From: JAWXCB01 sp034440455
Lineage (GTDB): Bacteria > Bacteroidota > Bacteroidia > Chitinophagales > CAIOSU01
DNA: 22,803 bases
Direction of reading: 5' to 3'
NCBI GenBank assembly: GCA_034440455.1
Contig: JAWXCB010000084.1
Span: 1 to 22,803, forward strand
The first letter of the stretch is position 1, and each line of letters opens with the position of its first letter. The notes below the pieces were generated by a model. The model worked only from the letters and a program-made list of their open reading frames with translations. It did no database searches and was not told where the DNA came from. Positions 1 to 7,701 of this stretch are shown piece after piece. The position numbers were made by a program, and so were the translations under genes.

Positions 1-906
1 AATGAAAGCGGAGACTTTCAAGCCAGCGCATTTGATTTTAAGAATTTGAAAAACACGCCCAGCATTAAAAACCAAATCACGCAAACGTGGGAAATCGGTT
101 ACAAAGGTATTTTGTTTGACAAGCTCTTCGTTACTGCCGACTTCTACTACACGCGCGTGAGCGATTATGTTAGTCCTCTCACCAATTCAACCGCCAGCGT
201 GATGTTCAACCCTGCCGAATTACGCGCGGCATTAGGAGATGATGTTACCGGATTGCTATATACAAATTACGAGAGCAGTTCAAATTTTCTCAAACAAATT
301 TTAGTGAACGCGCTTGACGGGCAATATGGCAGCGCTGCCAACGGGAGCGCGTATGATGAATTGATTGTTGTTCTCATGGGCGCTGCCGCGCAGATTCCCA
401 ACGGCTCGCTCACGCCCGACCATCCTAAAGTGGGCAATGACATCATTCTCACTTACAAAAATCTGGGCACCATCAGCGTGGGTGGCATGGATTTGAGTTT
501 TAATTATCATATCAATGATAAGTTTAGTGTTGGTGGCGCATATTCTTATGTCACTGAAGACAGCATTCCGCTTGAAGGTGCGCAGTTGGGATATGTAGCA
601 TTGAACGCGCCCAAACACAAACTTGCCTTATCGCTTGAACATACCTGCAAAAAAATCGGGTTGAAATCAAGGGTTGCCTATCGCTGGCAGGATGAGTATC
701 CCGCAAACTCGGCTGTGTATGTGGGCACGGTGCAGGCTGCGCATTATCTCGACTTAGGATTCTTTTACACGTTTCCTAAATCACCAGGCACGAATATCGG
801 ACTTGATATACAAAACGTCACCAACAATAAGCGCAGACCATTCCCCGGCACACCGCAAATGGGCACGCTGGCGATTGTGAGAATTGCGCAGACGTTTGGG
901 AAGTAA
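1..906 (+). CDS. TonB-dependent receptor, C-terminal part (5' end outside window)
   Basis: The frame is open from the first base of the window to a TAA at 904-906, giving about 301 residues. An internal TTG at 46 is not a credible start. The content is outer-membrane barrel: alternating strands and aromatic-rich segments such as TWEIGYKG, FVTADFYYTRV and LDLGFFYTF. It ends with LDIQNVTNNKRR and VRIAQTFGK, the usual closing strands of Bacteroidota TonB-dependent receptors, which import siderophores, glycans, peptides or cofactors. The plug domain and any N-terminal signal or carboxypeptidase-like domain lie upstream, so the substrate cannot be inferred. The last residue is Lys rather than the common Phe, although Phe lies two residues before it. 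The gene converges on pabB with 33 bp between the two stops. The family assignment is good; the function is open. Confidence 0.85.
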   Translation, partial: NESGDFQASAFDFKNLKNTPSIKNQITQTWEIGYKGILFDKLFVTADFYYTRVSDYVSPLTNSTASVMFNPAELRAALGDDVTGLLYTNYESSSNFLKQILVNALDGQYGSAANGSAYDELIVVLMGAAAQIPNGSLTPDHPKVGNDIILTYKNLGTISVGGMDLSFNYHINDKFSVGGAYSYVTEDSIPLEGAQLGYVALNAPKHKLALSLEHTCKKIGLKSRVAYRWQDEYPANSAVYVGTVQAAHYLDLGFFYTFPKSPGTNIGLDIQNVTNNKRRPFPGTPQMGTLAIVRIAQTFGK

Positions 907-939
907 GGGTGGGGTAAAGGATTAAAGGTCAAAGTTGAG

Positions 940-2352
940 TTACAAGTCAGCCCCAACTGACGGCTGTTGACTAACAACTGACGACTTCAACACTTCCCGC
1001 AATGCTTTCGCTTTCAGCAGGCATTCTTCATATTCTTTTTCCGGCACGGAATCAACTGTGATTGCGCTGCCAACATGTAAGGAGAGATATTGATTAATGG
1101 AATTGTAAAGCAACGAGCGAATGACAACATTGAAATCAAAATCACCGTCAGGTGAAATGTAGCCAATGGCTCCTGAATACAATCCGCGCTTTGATTTTTC
1201 ATATTGCTCAATCAATTCCATCGCGCGTACTTTGGGCGCACCTGTCATCGAACCCATCGGGAACGCATTTTTGATTGCATCAATAAAATGTACCTCTTCG
1301 CGCAAGGTTCCTGATATTGTTGAGACCATTTGATGCACCTGCTCAAAGGTTTTTATCCCAAACAACTCTTCCACGTTCACGGAGCCGGCATTACAACTGC
1401 GCGATAAATCATTACGCACCAAATCAACAATCATCACATTTTCAGAACGCTCTTTTTGGTCGCTCAAAAGTTTTTCACGGAGCAAAGCATCTTCTTCAAA
1501 AGTCTTTCCTCGTTTTGCCGTGCCTTTTATGGGCATTGAAATCAATTTGTTTCCGTTTTTTTTCAAAAACCTTTCAGGGCTTCCACTCAACAAATAGTTT
1601 TCGTTATGCTTTAAATAGCAGGTGAAGGGCGCTTTGGACAATTCATTTAATTCAATAAAAGTATCGAGCAAGTTGAGTGTCGCATCTTCAGCAAAAAATT
1701 CCTGGCAGTAGTTCATTTCGTAGATATCGCCTTTGAAAATATGCTGTTGAATTTTTTCAACCGTGCGCAGATAGTCGGATTTGGAGATGCGCGATTGAAG
1801 TTTGAAAGCCTCACCCCCGCCCCCTCTCCAAAGGAGAGGGGAGTTTGAGCGGTAGTGCGTTTTTTCAATAGAAGAAGAAAAAAATTCTGTGTTAAACTGG
1901 GTTTTCGTACCGAATGGAAATAATGTTCGGTCTCCCTCTCCTTTGGAGAGGGGCGGGGTGAGGCTGCTATGCACTACCGCATGTCGTTTATGAATCTCAA
2001 TTACCCATTCCGGCTGAAAGAAAAATAAATCAGGGAAATTCAAACCATCCTGATTTTTTGAAGTGAGATGTTCAATCTCATTTTTCAAATCATAACCAAG
2101 AAAACCAAACAGCCAGTCTTTTTTTTGTTCGTAAAAATCTTTCAGTTTTTGAAAAGCATTGCCTGATGAAAGCGAGATGGAATCCTGAACACCCGCAGCA
2201 ATTAATCCTTCGTAAGTAGAGTAGGGATAATCTTTGTAGTGATTGTTATCGCAATAAAGTACGGTGGAGAAATTATCGTCAGCCCACTTCAACGCCTGCT
2301 GTTTGAATTCGTCAGCATCTTCAATAATGAATGAAGTGGTTTTCCGATTCAT
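940..2352 (-). CDS. pabB: Aminodeoxychorismate synthase component I (PabB)
   Basis: This chorismate-binding enzyme converts chorismate and ammonia (supplied by a PabA glutaminase) to 4-amino-4-deoxychorismate for p-aminobenzoate and folate synthesis in the cytoplasm. The catalytic domain occupies about residues 185-455, with SGSPERFL (256-263), PIKGTAKRG (274-282), VDLVRNDLSR (309-318) and GAPKVRAMELI (371-381). Lys276 in PIKGT is the PabB-type residue; TrpE has Ala there. The 470-aa length includes about 53 extra residues (130-182) encoded by a palindromic repeat pair, in frame, in the variable linker between the N-terminal and catalytic parts. The last 14 residues are also repeat-derived. 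The ATG at 2352 gives a normal N-terminus. It is the last gene of the fur > STAS > purA > pabB run. No pabA or pabC lies nearby. Anthranilate synthase TrpE is the less likely alternative. Confidence 0.9.
   Translation of the reverse strand: MNRKTTSFIIEDADEFKQQALKWADDNFSTVLYCDNNHYKDYPYSTYEGLIAAGVQDSISLSSGNAFQKLKDFYEQKKDWLFGFLGYDLKNEIEHLTSKNQDGLNFPDLFFFQPEWVIEIHKRHAVVHSSLTPPLSKGEGDRTLFPFGTKTQFNTEFFSSSIEKTHYRSNSPLLWRGGGGEAFKLQSRISKSDYLRTVEKIQQHIFKGDIYEMNYCQEFFAEDATLNLLDTFIELNELSKAPFTCYLKHNENYLLSGSPERFLKKNGNKLISMPIKGTAKRGKTFEEDALLREKLLSDQKERSENVMIVDLVRNDLSRSCNAGSVNVEELFGIKTFEQVHQMVSTISGTLREEVHFIDAIKNAFPMGSMTGAPKVRAMELIEQYEKSKRGLYSGAIGYISPDGDFDFNVVIRSLLYNSINQYLSLHVGSAITVDSVPEKEYEECLLKAKALREVLKSSVVSQQPSVGADL
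946..985. repeat. Palindromic repeat overlapping the 3' end of pabB
   Basis: On the minus strand this reads CCGTCAG-TTGGG-GCTGAC, an interrupted palindrome preceded by a CAGTTGTTAGTCAAC-type stretch. The same CCGTCAG-N5-GCTGAC pattern occurs at 22782-22801. The repeat encodes roughly the last 14 residues of the pabB product, which do not look like the family's usual C-terminus. Confidence 0.6.
1808..1964. repeat. Inverted pair of palindromic repeats inserted in frame in pabB
   Basis: Two inverted copies of one repeat form the ends of this 157-bp segment. The left copy is 1808-1843 (GCCTCACCCC, then a CTCTCCAAAGGAGAG core) and the right copy 1933-1964 ends GGGGTGAGGC. The outer 10 bp match perfectly as inverted termini, and each copy has its own palindromic core. 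A further pair, GCGGTAGTGC at 1849-1858 and its complement at 1971-1980, lies beside the copies. Translated within pabB the segment gives low-complexity peptides PPLSKGEG and SPLLWRGGGG, which from general knowledge recur in unrelated Bacteroidota proteins wherever this repeat has landed. A decayed copy of the same family lies inside the foldback element at 13181-13289. Confidence 0.85.
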
Positions 2353-2385
2353 GTAAGTCGTATTTTCTAAAACCTTCGTTGCAAT

Positions 2386-2444
2386 GGTTCGACTCCGCTC
2401 ACTATGACTTGCGCTCCCTCAGTCACCCTGAGCGAAGTCGAAGG
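2386..2444. repeat. Dispersed palindromic repeat between purA and pabB
   Basis: The arms at 2386-2408 and 2422-2444 (GTCACCCTGAGCGAAGTCGA type) are inverted and match at about 18 of 23 positions across a 13-nt loop. This sequence type is a very common dispersed repeat in Bacteroidota. In the mRNA it would fold into a long hairpin just after the purA stop. It may attenuate or stabilise the transcript, but it lacks a following T-tract on the minus strand. Confidence 0.7.
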
Positions 2445-2469
2445 GTGCTGCTGCCTGTTACAACTTGAA

Positions 2470-3753
2470 TTAAACCTCAGCAGTTTGTTTTTTTAGTATC
2501 AACTGGTTTCTGTTCGGTCCGCTTGAAATGATGGTGATGGGAACGGAAAGATAATCCTCCACAGCAACCACAAAATCCTGTAACTGCCCGGGCAATTCAT
2601 CAAAGGATTGAAATTTCTGAATGTTTTGTTTCCATCCAGCAAAGGCTTTGTAAACAGGCTTCACTTCAGTTATGCAGAGGTCATAAGGCAATTCAGTTGT
2701 GGTAGTATTACCAATCTGATAGTGCGTGCAGGCTTTTATTTCCTCAAAGTCATCCAGCACATCGGCTTTCGTAACGATGATTTGCGTGACTCCGCTCAAC
2801 ATGCAGGCGTATTTCAATGCGGGCAAGTCCATCCATCCGCAGCGTCTCGGTCTGCCGGTGGTGGCTCCGAACTCTTGCCCGATTTTTCGGATTTGGTCGC
2901 CCGTTACATCTTTCAATTCAGTAGGGAACGGACCACCGCCCACGCGCGTGCAATATGCTTTCGAAATACCAATCACTTCGCGGATGCTTGTCGGTGGAAT
3001 GCCAAGCCCGATACATGCTGATGAAGAAATGGTGTGGGAGGAAGTCACATACGGATACGTTCCAAAGTCAACATCAAGCATGATTCCCTGCGCGCCTTCA
3101 GCAAGCACTTTTTTTCCCTTTTTCAATTCATCATTCAAGAGATATTCCACGTTCATCAACTTCAACTCGCGCAGCGCTTCGATACCTTCAAACCATTGCT
3201 GCTCCATATCTTTCACATCATTCGGATAGTCATACATTTCCAACAGACGCAAGTGTTTTTCTTTCAAAAAATTGTAGCGTTCTTTGAAGTTGCCGAACGT
3301 AATGTCGCCCACGCGCAAACCGTTTCTACCTGTCTTGTCCATATAGGCAGGACCAATTCCGCGCAATGTTGAACCGATTTTTTCTTCGCCTTTCTTCGCT
3401 TCCGATGCCGCATCCAATTGCTTGTGCGTGGGGAGAATTAGTTGTGCTTTGTTAGAAACAACAAGACGCTTCGCAACATCAAGGCCCATCAATTTCAGGC
3501 GGTCAATTTCTTTTTTCAGCGTGATGGGGTCAATCACTACACCGTTTCCGATTACATTCAAAGCATGGTCATGAAAAATTCCTGAGGGAATTGTATGCAG
3601 CACAAAACTTTCCCCATTCACTTTCAGCGTGTGCCCGGCATTCGGACCGCCCTGAAAACGCGCAATGATGTCATAGTTTGGCGCGAGATAATCCACGATT
3701 TTCCCCTTTCCTTCATCGCCCCACTGCAAGCCTAACAATACGTCAACACTCAT
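2470..3753 (-). CDS. purA: Adenylosuccinate synthetase
   Basis: PurA joins IMP and aspartate using GTP to make adenylosuccinate, the first committed step to AMP, in the cytoplasm. The 427-aa length is normal. The N-terminus has the signature GLQWGDEGKGKIVDYL (residues 8-23), including the P-loop-like GDEGKGK with its catalytic Asp. QGGPNAGHT carries the catalytic His, and STLRGIGPAY and GRPRRCGWMDL are further conserved blocks. The start is the ATG at 3753. It follows the STAS gene by 66 bp that hold repeats and a hairpin, and precedes pabB by 117 bp. No frameshift or missing key residue is seen. Confidence 0.97.
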   Translation of the reverse strand: MSVDVLLGLQWGDEGKGKIVDYLAPNYDIIARFQGGPNAGHTLKVNGESFVLHTIPSGIFHDHALNVIGNGVVIDPITLKKEIDRLKLMGLDVAKRLVVSNKAQLILPTHKQLDAASEAKKGEEKIGSTLRGIGPAYMDKTGRNGLRVGDITFGNFKERYNFLKEKHLRLLEMYDYPNDVKDMEQQWFEGIEALRELKLMNVEYLLNDELKKGKKVLAEGAQGIMLDVDFGTYPYVTSSHTISSSACIGLGIPPTSIREVIGISKAYCTRVGGGPFPTELKDVTGDQIRKIGQEFGATTGRPRRCGWMDLPALKYACMLSGVTQIIVTKADVLDDFEEIKACTHYQIGNTTTTELPYDLCITEVKPVYKAFAGWKQNIQKFQSFDELPGQLQDFVVAVEDYLSVPITIISSGPNRNQLILKKQTAEV

Positions 3754-3761
3754 TCTTAATT

Positions 3762-3824
3762 AGTTTGAAGTTTATAGTTTGAAATTTGAAGTTTGTTTGA
3801 ATGCGTCAGCATGATGCGTTCAAA
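3762..3824. repeat. AGTTTGAA-type repeats and hairpin between STAS gene and purA
   Basis: 3762-3800 consists of imperfect copies of AGTTTGAA/AAGTTT. It runs into a hairpin with arms TTTGAATGC (3796-3804) and GCGTTCAAA (3816-3824), 8 of 9 paired, which overlaps the STAS stop codon. On the minus strand this lies in the leader of purA. It may be a processing or attenuation structure; no terminator T-tract follows. Confidence 0.5.
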
Positions 3825-4161
3825 CATTAAACTTTGTTTTTGCTTCCCCCAGTGATTCTGCGATGGTGAACACCGAAGCGAGTTTGGTGATGTTCAGCAG
3901 GTTGCTGACTTGTTCAGGCACATTGGCAAGCACAAGGTCACCACGGTTTTTGCGCGTTTTCAGCACACAGGTAAGCAACATGCCCAACCCCGAACTGTTG
4001 ATGAATTTCAACTGGCTCATTTCCACTACAAAATTTACTTTACCCTCCTGCACAAGCGCGCTCACTTTTTCTAAAATTTCGCGCGTTTGCACGTCAGCAA
4101 GGAGGCTGCCTTTCAGGGTTAAAATACTGATGTTTCCGTCTTGTGTGATGGTGAAATCCAT
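3820..4161 (-). CDS. STAS-domain protein (anti-sigma factor antagonist family)
   Basis: This is a single-domain 113-aa protein of the SpoIIAA/RsbV-like STAS family. The beta-strand start DGNISILTLKGSL is followed by the diagnostic loop INSSGLGMLL (residues 54-63), where Ser56/Ser57 correspond to the serine that anti-sigma kinases phosphorylate in the family. The Asp that often precedes the serines is Asn55 here. In Bacillus such proteins release a sigma factor by binding its anti-sigma partner. In Bacteroidota, stand-alone STAS proteins have other or unknown partners, and no RsbW-like kinase or PP2C phosphatase is present in this window. It lies 27 bp after the Fur-family gene and is probably co-transcribed with it. 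Fold confidence is high; role is unknown. Confidence 0.88.
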   Translation of the reverse strand: MDFTITQDGNISILTLKGSLLADVQTREILEKVSALVQEGKVNFVVEMSQLKFINSSGLGMLLTCVLKTRKNRGDLVLANVPEQVSNLLNITKLASVFTIAESLGEAKTKFNV

Positions 4162-4188
4162 GTTGTTGGTTTGGTTTACAGTCGCTGA

Positions 4189-4665
4189 TTATTTTTTTGC
4201 TTGCGCAAGATTGGGACAATTTTCCCGCTCGCAACGACCGTGTAAAATTAGCGAATGATTGCTAATCCTAAATTGAAGTAATTCACCGATTTTACTTTGA
4301 ATTTGTTGAATACGCGGGTCGCAAAATTCAAGCACCTCGTTGCAATCCTCGCAAATCAAATGGTCGTGCTGGCGATAGTGATATGCCTTTTCATATTGCG
4401 TTTGCTGGTTGCCGAATTGATGCTTCTTAATCAGGTCGCAGGCAAGCAGCAGATCGAGCGTGTTATACACCGTTGCGCGGCTCACGTTAAACTGTTTCTT
4501 TTTTAAATCATTAAACAGGGTTTCCGCGTCAAAATGGTCGTTGCGGCTGTAAATTTCCTCCAGCAAAATAAAGCGCTCTTGTGTTTTGCGCTGCTGATGC
4601 TTTTCCAAATAGTCGGAAAAGATTTGCCGGACGTCAGCTAATAAATCAGGTTTTGTATCAACCAT
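4189..4665 (-). CDS. Fur-family metal- or peroxide-responsive transcriptional regulator
   Basis: The protein has 158 aa from the ATG at 4665. The N-terminal winged helix is at about 8-85, with the recognition segment VSRATVYNTLDLL (61-73). A dimerisation/metal domain follows with HYRQHDHLICEDC (96-108). The Cys pairs C105/C108 and C145/C150 (CERENC) form the structural zinc site seen in many Fur and PerR proteins. His44, His100, Asp101 and His102 are candidate regulatory metal ligands. Whether it senses iron, zinc, manganese or peroxide cannot be read from this. The start was set at 4665 because a consensus -7 promoter box lies at 4693-4700, which excludes a longer frame beginning with TTG at 4695. 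It heads a minus-strand run with the STAS gene, purA and pabB. Confidence 0.93.
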   Translation of the reverse strand: MVDTKPDLLADVRQIFSDYLEKHQQRKTQERFILLEEIYSRNDHFDAETLFNDLKKKQFNVSRATVYNTLDLLLACDLIKKHQFGNQQTQYEKAYHYRQHDHLICEDCNEVLEFCDPRIQQIQSKIGELLQFRISNHSLILHGRCERENCPNLAQAKK

Positions 4666-4692
4666 GAATGAAAGGAGGATGAAAAATTTCCT

Positions 4693-4700
4693 CAAATATA
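4693..4700 (-). promoter_or_regulatory. Bacteroidota-type promoter -7 box for the fur-family gene
   Basis: The minus strand reads TATATTTG, a perfect match to the Bacteroidota -7 consensus TAnnTTTG. It lies about 28 nt upstream of the ATG at 4665. No clear TTTG -33 box is seen at the usual 19-20 nt spacing, so this is a half-site call. Confidence 0.5.
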
Positions 4701-4733
4701 GCGAAGCAATAAACCTCTGTTAGAATTCATTCC

Positions 4734-4760
4734 ATGCTAATCATAAACAGGATTTAGCAT
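4734..4760. promoter_or_regulatory. Dyad upstream of the fur-family promoter (possible operator)
   Basis: Perfect 7-bp inverted arms, ATGCTAA (4734-4740) and TTAGCAT (4754-4760), are separated by 13 nt. An inner ATC/GAT match extends the pairing with a one-base bulge. The dyad sits 34-60 bp upstream of the -7 box, where autoregulation by a Fur-type repressor would be plausible. It could equally be a weak terminator for the receptor gene ending at 4779. It does not match a classic Fur box closely. Confidence 0.3.
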
Positions 4761-4778
4761 TTTGCTCGCCATTCTTTT

Positions 4779-7208
4779 TTAAAACTTGTAGCTATATCCC
4801 AGCCTGAATACCTGCGTTTCGTAATAATCCGCAGAAGTGTAGCTGAAATCTTCCCCGTCAATTTCCCTTTTAATCACGAGTGTGCCTGCAAGGTCGGTGG
4901 CATTGAAAAATATTTCGCCTTTGCCTTTTTGGATAGCCATTTTCAAGCCAATATCTAATGAAAATCGTGATTCAATTCTGCCTTGCGGAATGATGTCGGG
5001 GGCTAAGTAAATGGCAGTGAGTTGCATGTCCACATTTTTAGGAAGATGAAAAATTGTGTTCAGCTTGGCGTTGCCTGAAAAGATTTCCTGCTTGCCGACA
5101 GTGAAAGTATTTGAAACAGGATATTTATTCTCCACCGTGAAGGAGTCTATCATACTGTAGTAGCCATTCAGGTTTACATTAAATGAAAACCATTTTACCA
5201 CGCTGTGCGAAAGCACCAATTCAAGCCCTGTTGCATAGCTGCGGTCAGCATTTTGATAGGCTGCATAAATTAAATAGCTCCCCGGAACGCTGCTTGCGAT
5301 ACGCGTAATCGTTGCGTCAACAATGCGACTGTACGCGGCTGTATAAAAGTACCCGTCTTTCCAGTTTGTCTTATAGCCCAACTCCATCAGGTTGGTGAAT
5401 TGCGGGCGCAGCGCGGGATTTCCCACCTTGATAATTTCCCCGTCATCATATTTTGGAAAAATGCGGATGTCCACTTCGTTCGGGCGGTCAACCCTGCGGT
5501 TGTAAAACAGGGAGAGTTTATTATGGTCCTTGAACTTGTAAGCGAGGCGCACATTCGGAAAAGGCTGCGTGTAATTATATCCATCACTCTTATAGGTGCT
5601 GTGCTGAGGGTTCACGTCATATTGCAAATTTACATACTCAACGCGCAAACCCACTTCGGCTTCCCACTTTTTACTTTCATACACATAGTTGGCGTACAAA
5701 GCAGGAATTATCTCTTTGTAAGTTGCCCAGCCTCCCGCAGTAGTGTCTAACGGGGAATTGATTCCCGGAAGAAACAGCATATTCGTAGGAATCTGCCGCC
5801 AACGGAATTTCAGCCCGCCTTCAATGCGTCCGAATTTCAACGGACGCACATAGTCCGCATTCAAATCGGCAACGTGCTCATCTGAAATCAATTTGAAAGA
5901 ATCTGCGCTCGTGTATGCAGGCAGGTTGTTATCAAAAAAATATTTCTCGTCTTCGCGGTGAAACGTATAGTTAAACCCGGCATTGAGCAAATGTCCGGGC
6001 TGTTTGAATTTGTACTGGTAAGCGGATGAAGCCATCACAGTAGTTTTCAATTCATCTTCCAGAAATTGCCAGAGACGTAACTGCTCGGTGAGGTCGGTAT
6101 TGTAAAAAGGCTGGTCGCCATGGTCAAGAATTTTTTCTGTGCCGAACAAACCTGAAATCGTGACCATGTTGCGCGCATTGATGTTCCAGTCCGTTCCTGT
6201 TTTGAAGGTAGCAAAATGCGTGTCCCTGTTGCGCTTTAGTTGCTGATTGATGAGAGTGCCGTCATTATAGGTGCGCGTGACAAATTCATTTTTATTCAGC
6301 GTTTGCGTGTAGAGATAATCACCCTGGAAAAACACGTTGACCTTGTTTTTACGGTAGTTCAGCGACAGCGAAGGATTGATTTTCGGAGTGCATTGATATT
6401 GCGGACTTATGCCCGGAAGGTTTTCTTTTCGCACCCACAAAGAACCCAAGCCGCCTGCAATACCTGCTTTTCCGTTAAATCCGTCCTGTTTGTTTTTCTT
6501 GTAAATGATGTTGATGATGCCTGCGTTGCCGTTTGCATCATACTTCGCGGAAGGGTTATTGATGATTTCAATTTTCTCAATTGCTGAAGCGGGAATGTTA
6601 TCCAAACCCGACTGGCTGCCCATGCCCGTTAATGCAGTTTGCTTGCCGTCAATGAGCACCACCACCTTGTCGCTGCCGCGCAGTTGCACTTTGCCATCCT
6701 GCACAGTTACACCGGGCAAATTCTGCATCGTCTGCAAAACCGAACCACCGCTTTGGCTGACATTGTCTTCAACCGAATAGGTTTTCTTATCCATCTTTCC
6801 GCTCACTTCATCCTGCTGTCCTGTAACGACCACTTCGCTCAATGTTTTCACATCGGTTTCCATTTCAATTGCGGACACTTCCAGAAATGCGGAGAGCGTT
6901 CCCACAAAAAGCGATTGGCGCTTTACGGCATAGCCCACATAGGATACTTCTAAATAATAGCTGTTTGGTTTGATGCCCGTGAGCGTAAACCTGCCTTCTT
7001 CGTTGGTAACAACGCCCGTAATAAAAGCGCTGTCCATTTCTGTTTTTAAAACCACATTCACAAAGGGCAAAACAGATTTGTCCTCTTTATCCTTTACAAT
7101 TCCTGAAACGGTAACGCTGGTGGTTTGCGCGAACGAAACGCAAAGCGAAAAGAAAATAAACGCTTTGGTTAAAACCGTTTTGAGAAAAACGATTTTACTT
7201 CTTGTCAT
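4779..7208 (-). CDS. Outer-membrane beta-barrel receptor (TonB-receptor-like, carboxypeptidase-regulatory-like N-domain)
   Basis: This 809-aa outer-membrane protein has a signal peptide (about 1-27, ending CVSFAQ). A carboxypeptidase-regulatory-like beta-sandwich follows (about 32-110: VSGIVKDKED, VTNEEGRFTLTGI). Next is a plug-like domain (about 120-240) with LSEVVVTGQ, LQTMQNLPGVTVQDG, VVVLIDGKQ and IEIINNPSAKYDANG. The long barrel ends in VFRLGYSYKF, with the terminal Phe typical of BAM substrates. The pattern matches the OMP_b-brl_3 family, relatives of TonB-dependent receptors whose cargo is mostly unknown. No clear TonB box is seen. Its ATG at 7208 overlaps the end of the PepSY-like gene by 14 nt, so the two are translationally linked and follow a two-component system. 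An envelope-sensing or metal/peptide uptake role is an inference. Confidence 0.9.
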   Translation of the reverse strand: MTRSKIVFLKTVLTKAFIFFSLCVSFAQTTSVTVSGIVKDKEDKSVLPFVNVVLKTEMDSAFITGVVTNEEGRFTLTGIKPNSYYLEVSYVGYAVKRQSLFVGTLSAFLEVSAIEMETDVKTLSEVVVTGQQDEVSGKMDKKTYSVEDNVSQSGGSVLQTMQNLPGVTVQDGKVQLRGSDKVVVLIDGKQTALTGMGSQSGLDNIPASAIEKIEIINNPSAKYDANGNAGIINIIYKKNKQDGFNGKAGIAGGLGSLWVRKENLPGISPQYQCTPKINPSLSLNYRKNKVNVFFQGDYLYTQTLNKNEFVTRTYNDGTLINQQLKRNRDTHFATFKTGTDWNINARNMVTISGLFGTEKILDHGDQPFYNTDLTEQLRLWQFLEDELKTTVMASSAYQYKFKQPGHLLNAGFNYTFHREDEKYFFDNNLPAYTSADSFKLISDEHVADLNADYVRPLKFGRIEGGLKFRWRQIPTNMLFLPGINSPLDTTAGGWATYKEIIPALYANYVYESKKWEAEVGLRVEYVNLQYDVNPQHSTYKSDGYNYTQPFPNVRLAYKFKDHNKLSLFYNRRVDRPNEVDIRIFPKYDDGEIIKVGNPALRPQFTNLMELGYKTNWKDGYFYTAAYSRIVDATITRIASSVPGSYLIYAAYQNADRSYATGLELVLSHSVVKWFSFNVNLNGYYSMIDSFTVENKYPVSNTFTVGKQEIFSGNAKLNTIFHLPKNVDMQLTAIYLAPDIIPQGRIESRFSLDIGLKMAIQKGKGEIFFNATDLAGTLVIKREIDGEDFSYTSADYYETQVFRLGYSYKF

Positions 7209-7641
7209 CTTCTTGTTCCGCTTCTTCTTTTATAAAATTTCCGTTGCTGTCAAAAATCAAACTCCTGCCTTTAATTTCTGCTTCATAGGTTACAACTCCT
7301 TTTGCATCGGTAATCGTTGCAGCTTCTGTTATTTTTTGCCCTGAATGATTTTTAAAAACATACTCCATTGCAGCTACGGGAAGCTCATCAGCTTTTATTT
7401 CAACTTCTGTTTCAAGAATGTTTCTTGTATTGTCAAACACCACAGAGTAGTCGGTTTCGCCAACCTCAAACTCTGCCTCATAGTTGTCGTTTTCCTTTTC
7501 CCATTTCAAGTCCGTTGCCGCAGGATACTTGCTTTGCAAACTTGTTTTTAATGATGCGGGAACATCTTTGTCCTTTATTTTTTGCGCGTTGGCGGATGCT
7601 ACTGTGAACATTGCTGCCAAAAGAAGTGCTGAATTTTTCAT
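7195..7641 (-). CDS. Exported PepSY-like domain protein
   Basis: This 148-aa protein has a cleavable signal peptide (about 1-19, ending ASANA). Two similar alpha/beta repeats follow. The first (about 28-85) contains LQSKYPAATDLKWEKENDNY and FEVGETDYSVVFD; the second (about 88-140) contains VFKNHSGQKITEAA and YEAEIKGRSLIFD. This matches the PepSY-like (beta-lactamase-inhibitor-like) periplasmic family common in Bacteroidota, whose biochemical role is not established. The acidic tail ends EEAEQEDDKK. The gene lies 60 bp after the histidine kinase. The minus strand carries TAACTTTA (7666-7673), one base off the -7 consensus, so it may have its own promoter. Its position between the kinase and the receptor suggests it senses or buffers the ligand, but this is inference. 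Confidence 0.85.
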   Translation of the reverse strand: MKNSALLLAAMFTVASANAQKIKDKDVPASLKTSLQSKYPAATDLKWEKENDNYEAEFEVGETDYSVVFDNTRNILETEVEIKADELPVAAMEYVFKNHSGQKITEAATITDAKGVVTYEAEIKGRSLIFDSNGNFIKEEAEQEDDKK

Positions 7642-7701
7642 TGTCGTGTTTTTAATATTTGCAGATAAAGTTACAACCCGATTTAGAAGAGATTTTGAAT
7701 T

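Noticed and set aside
4666..4695. Ten-residue N-terminal extension of the Fur-family protein from TTG
   Set aside because: It overlaps an exact -7 promoter box, and the ATG at 4665 gives a normal family N-terminus.
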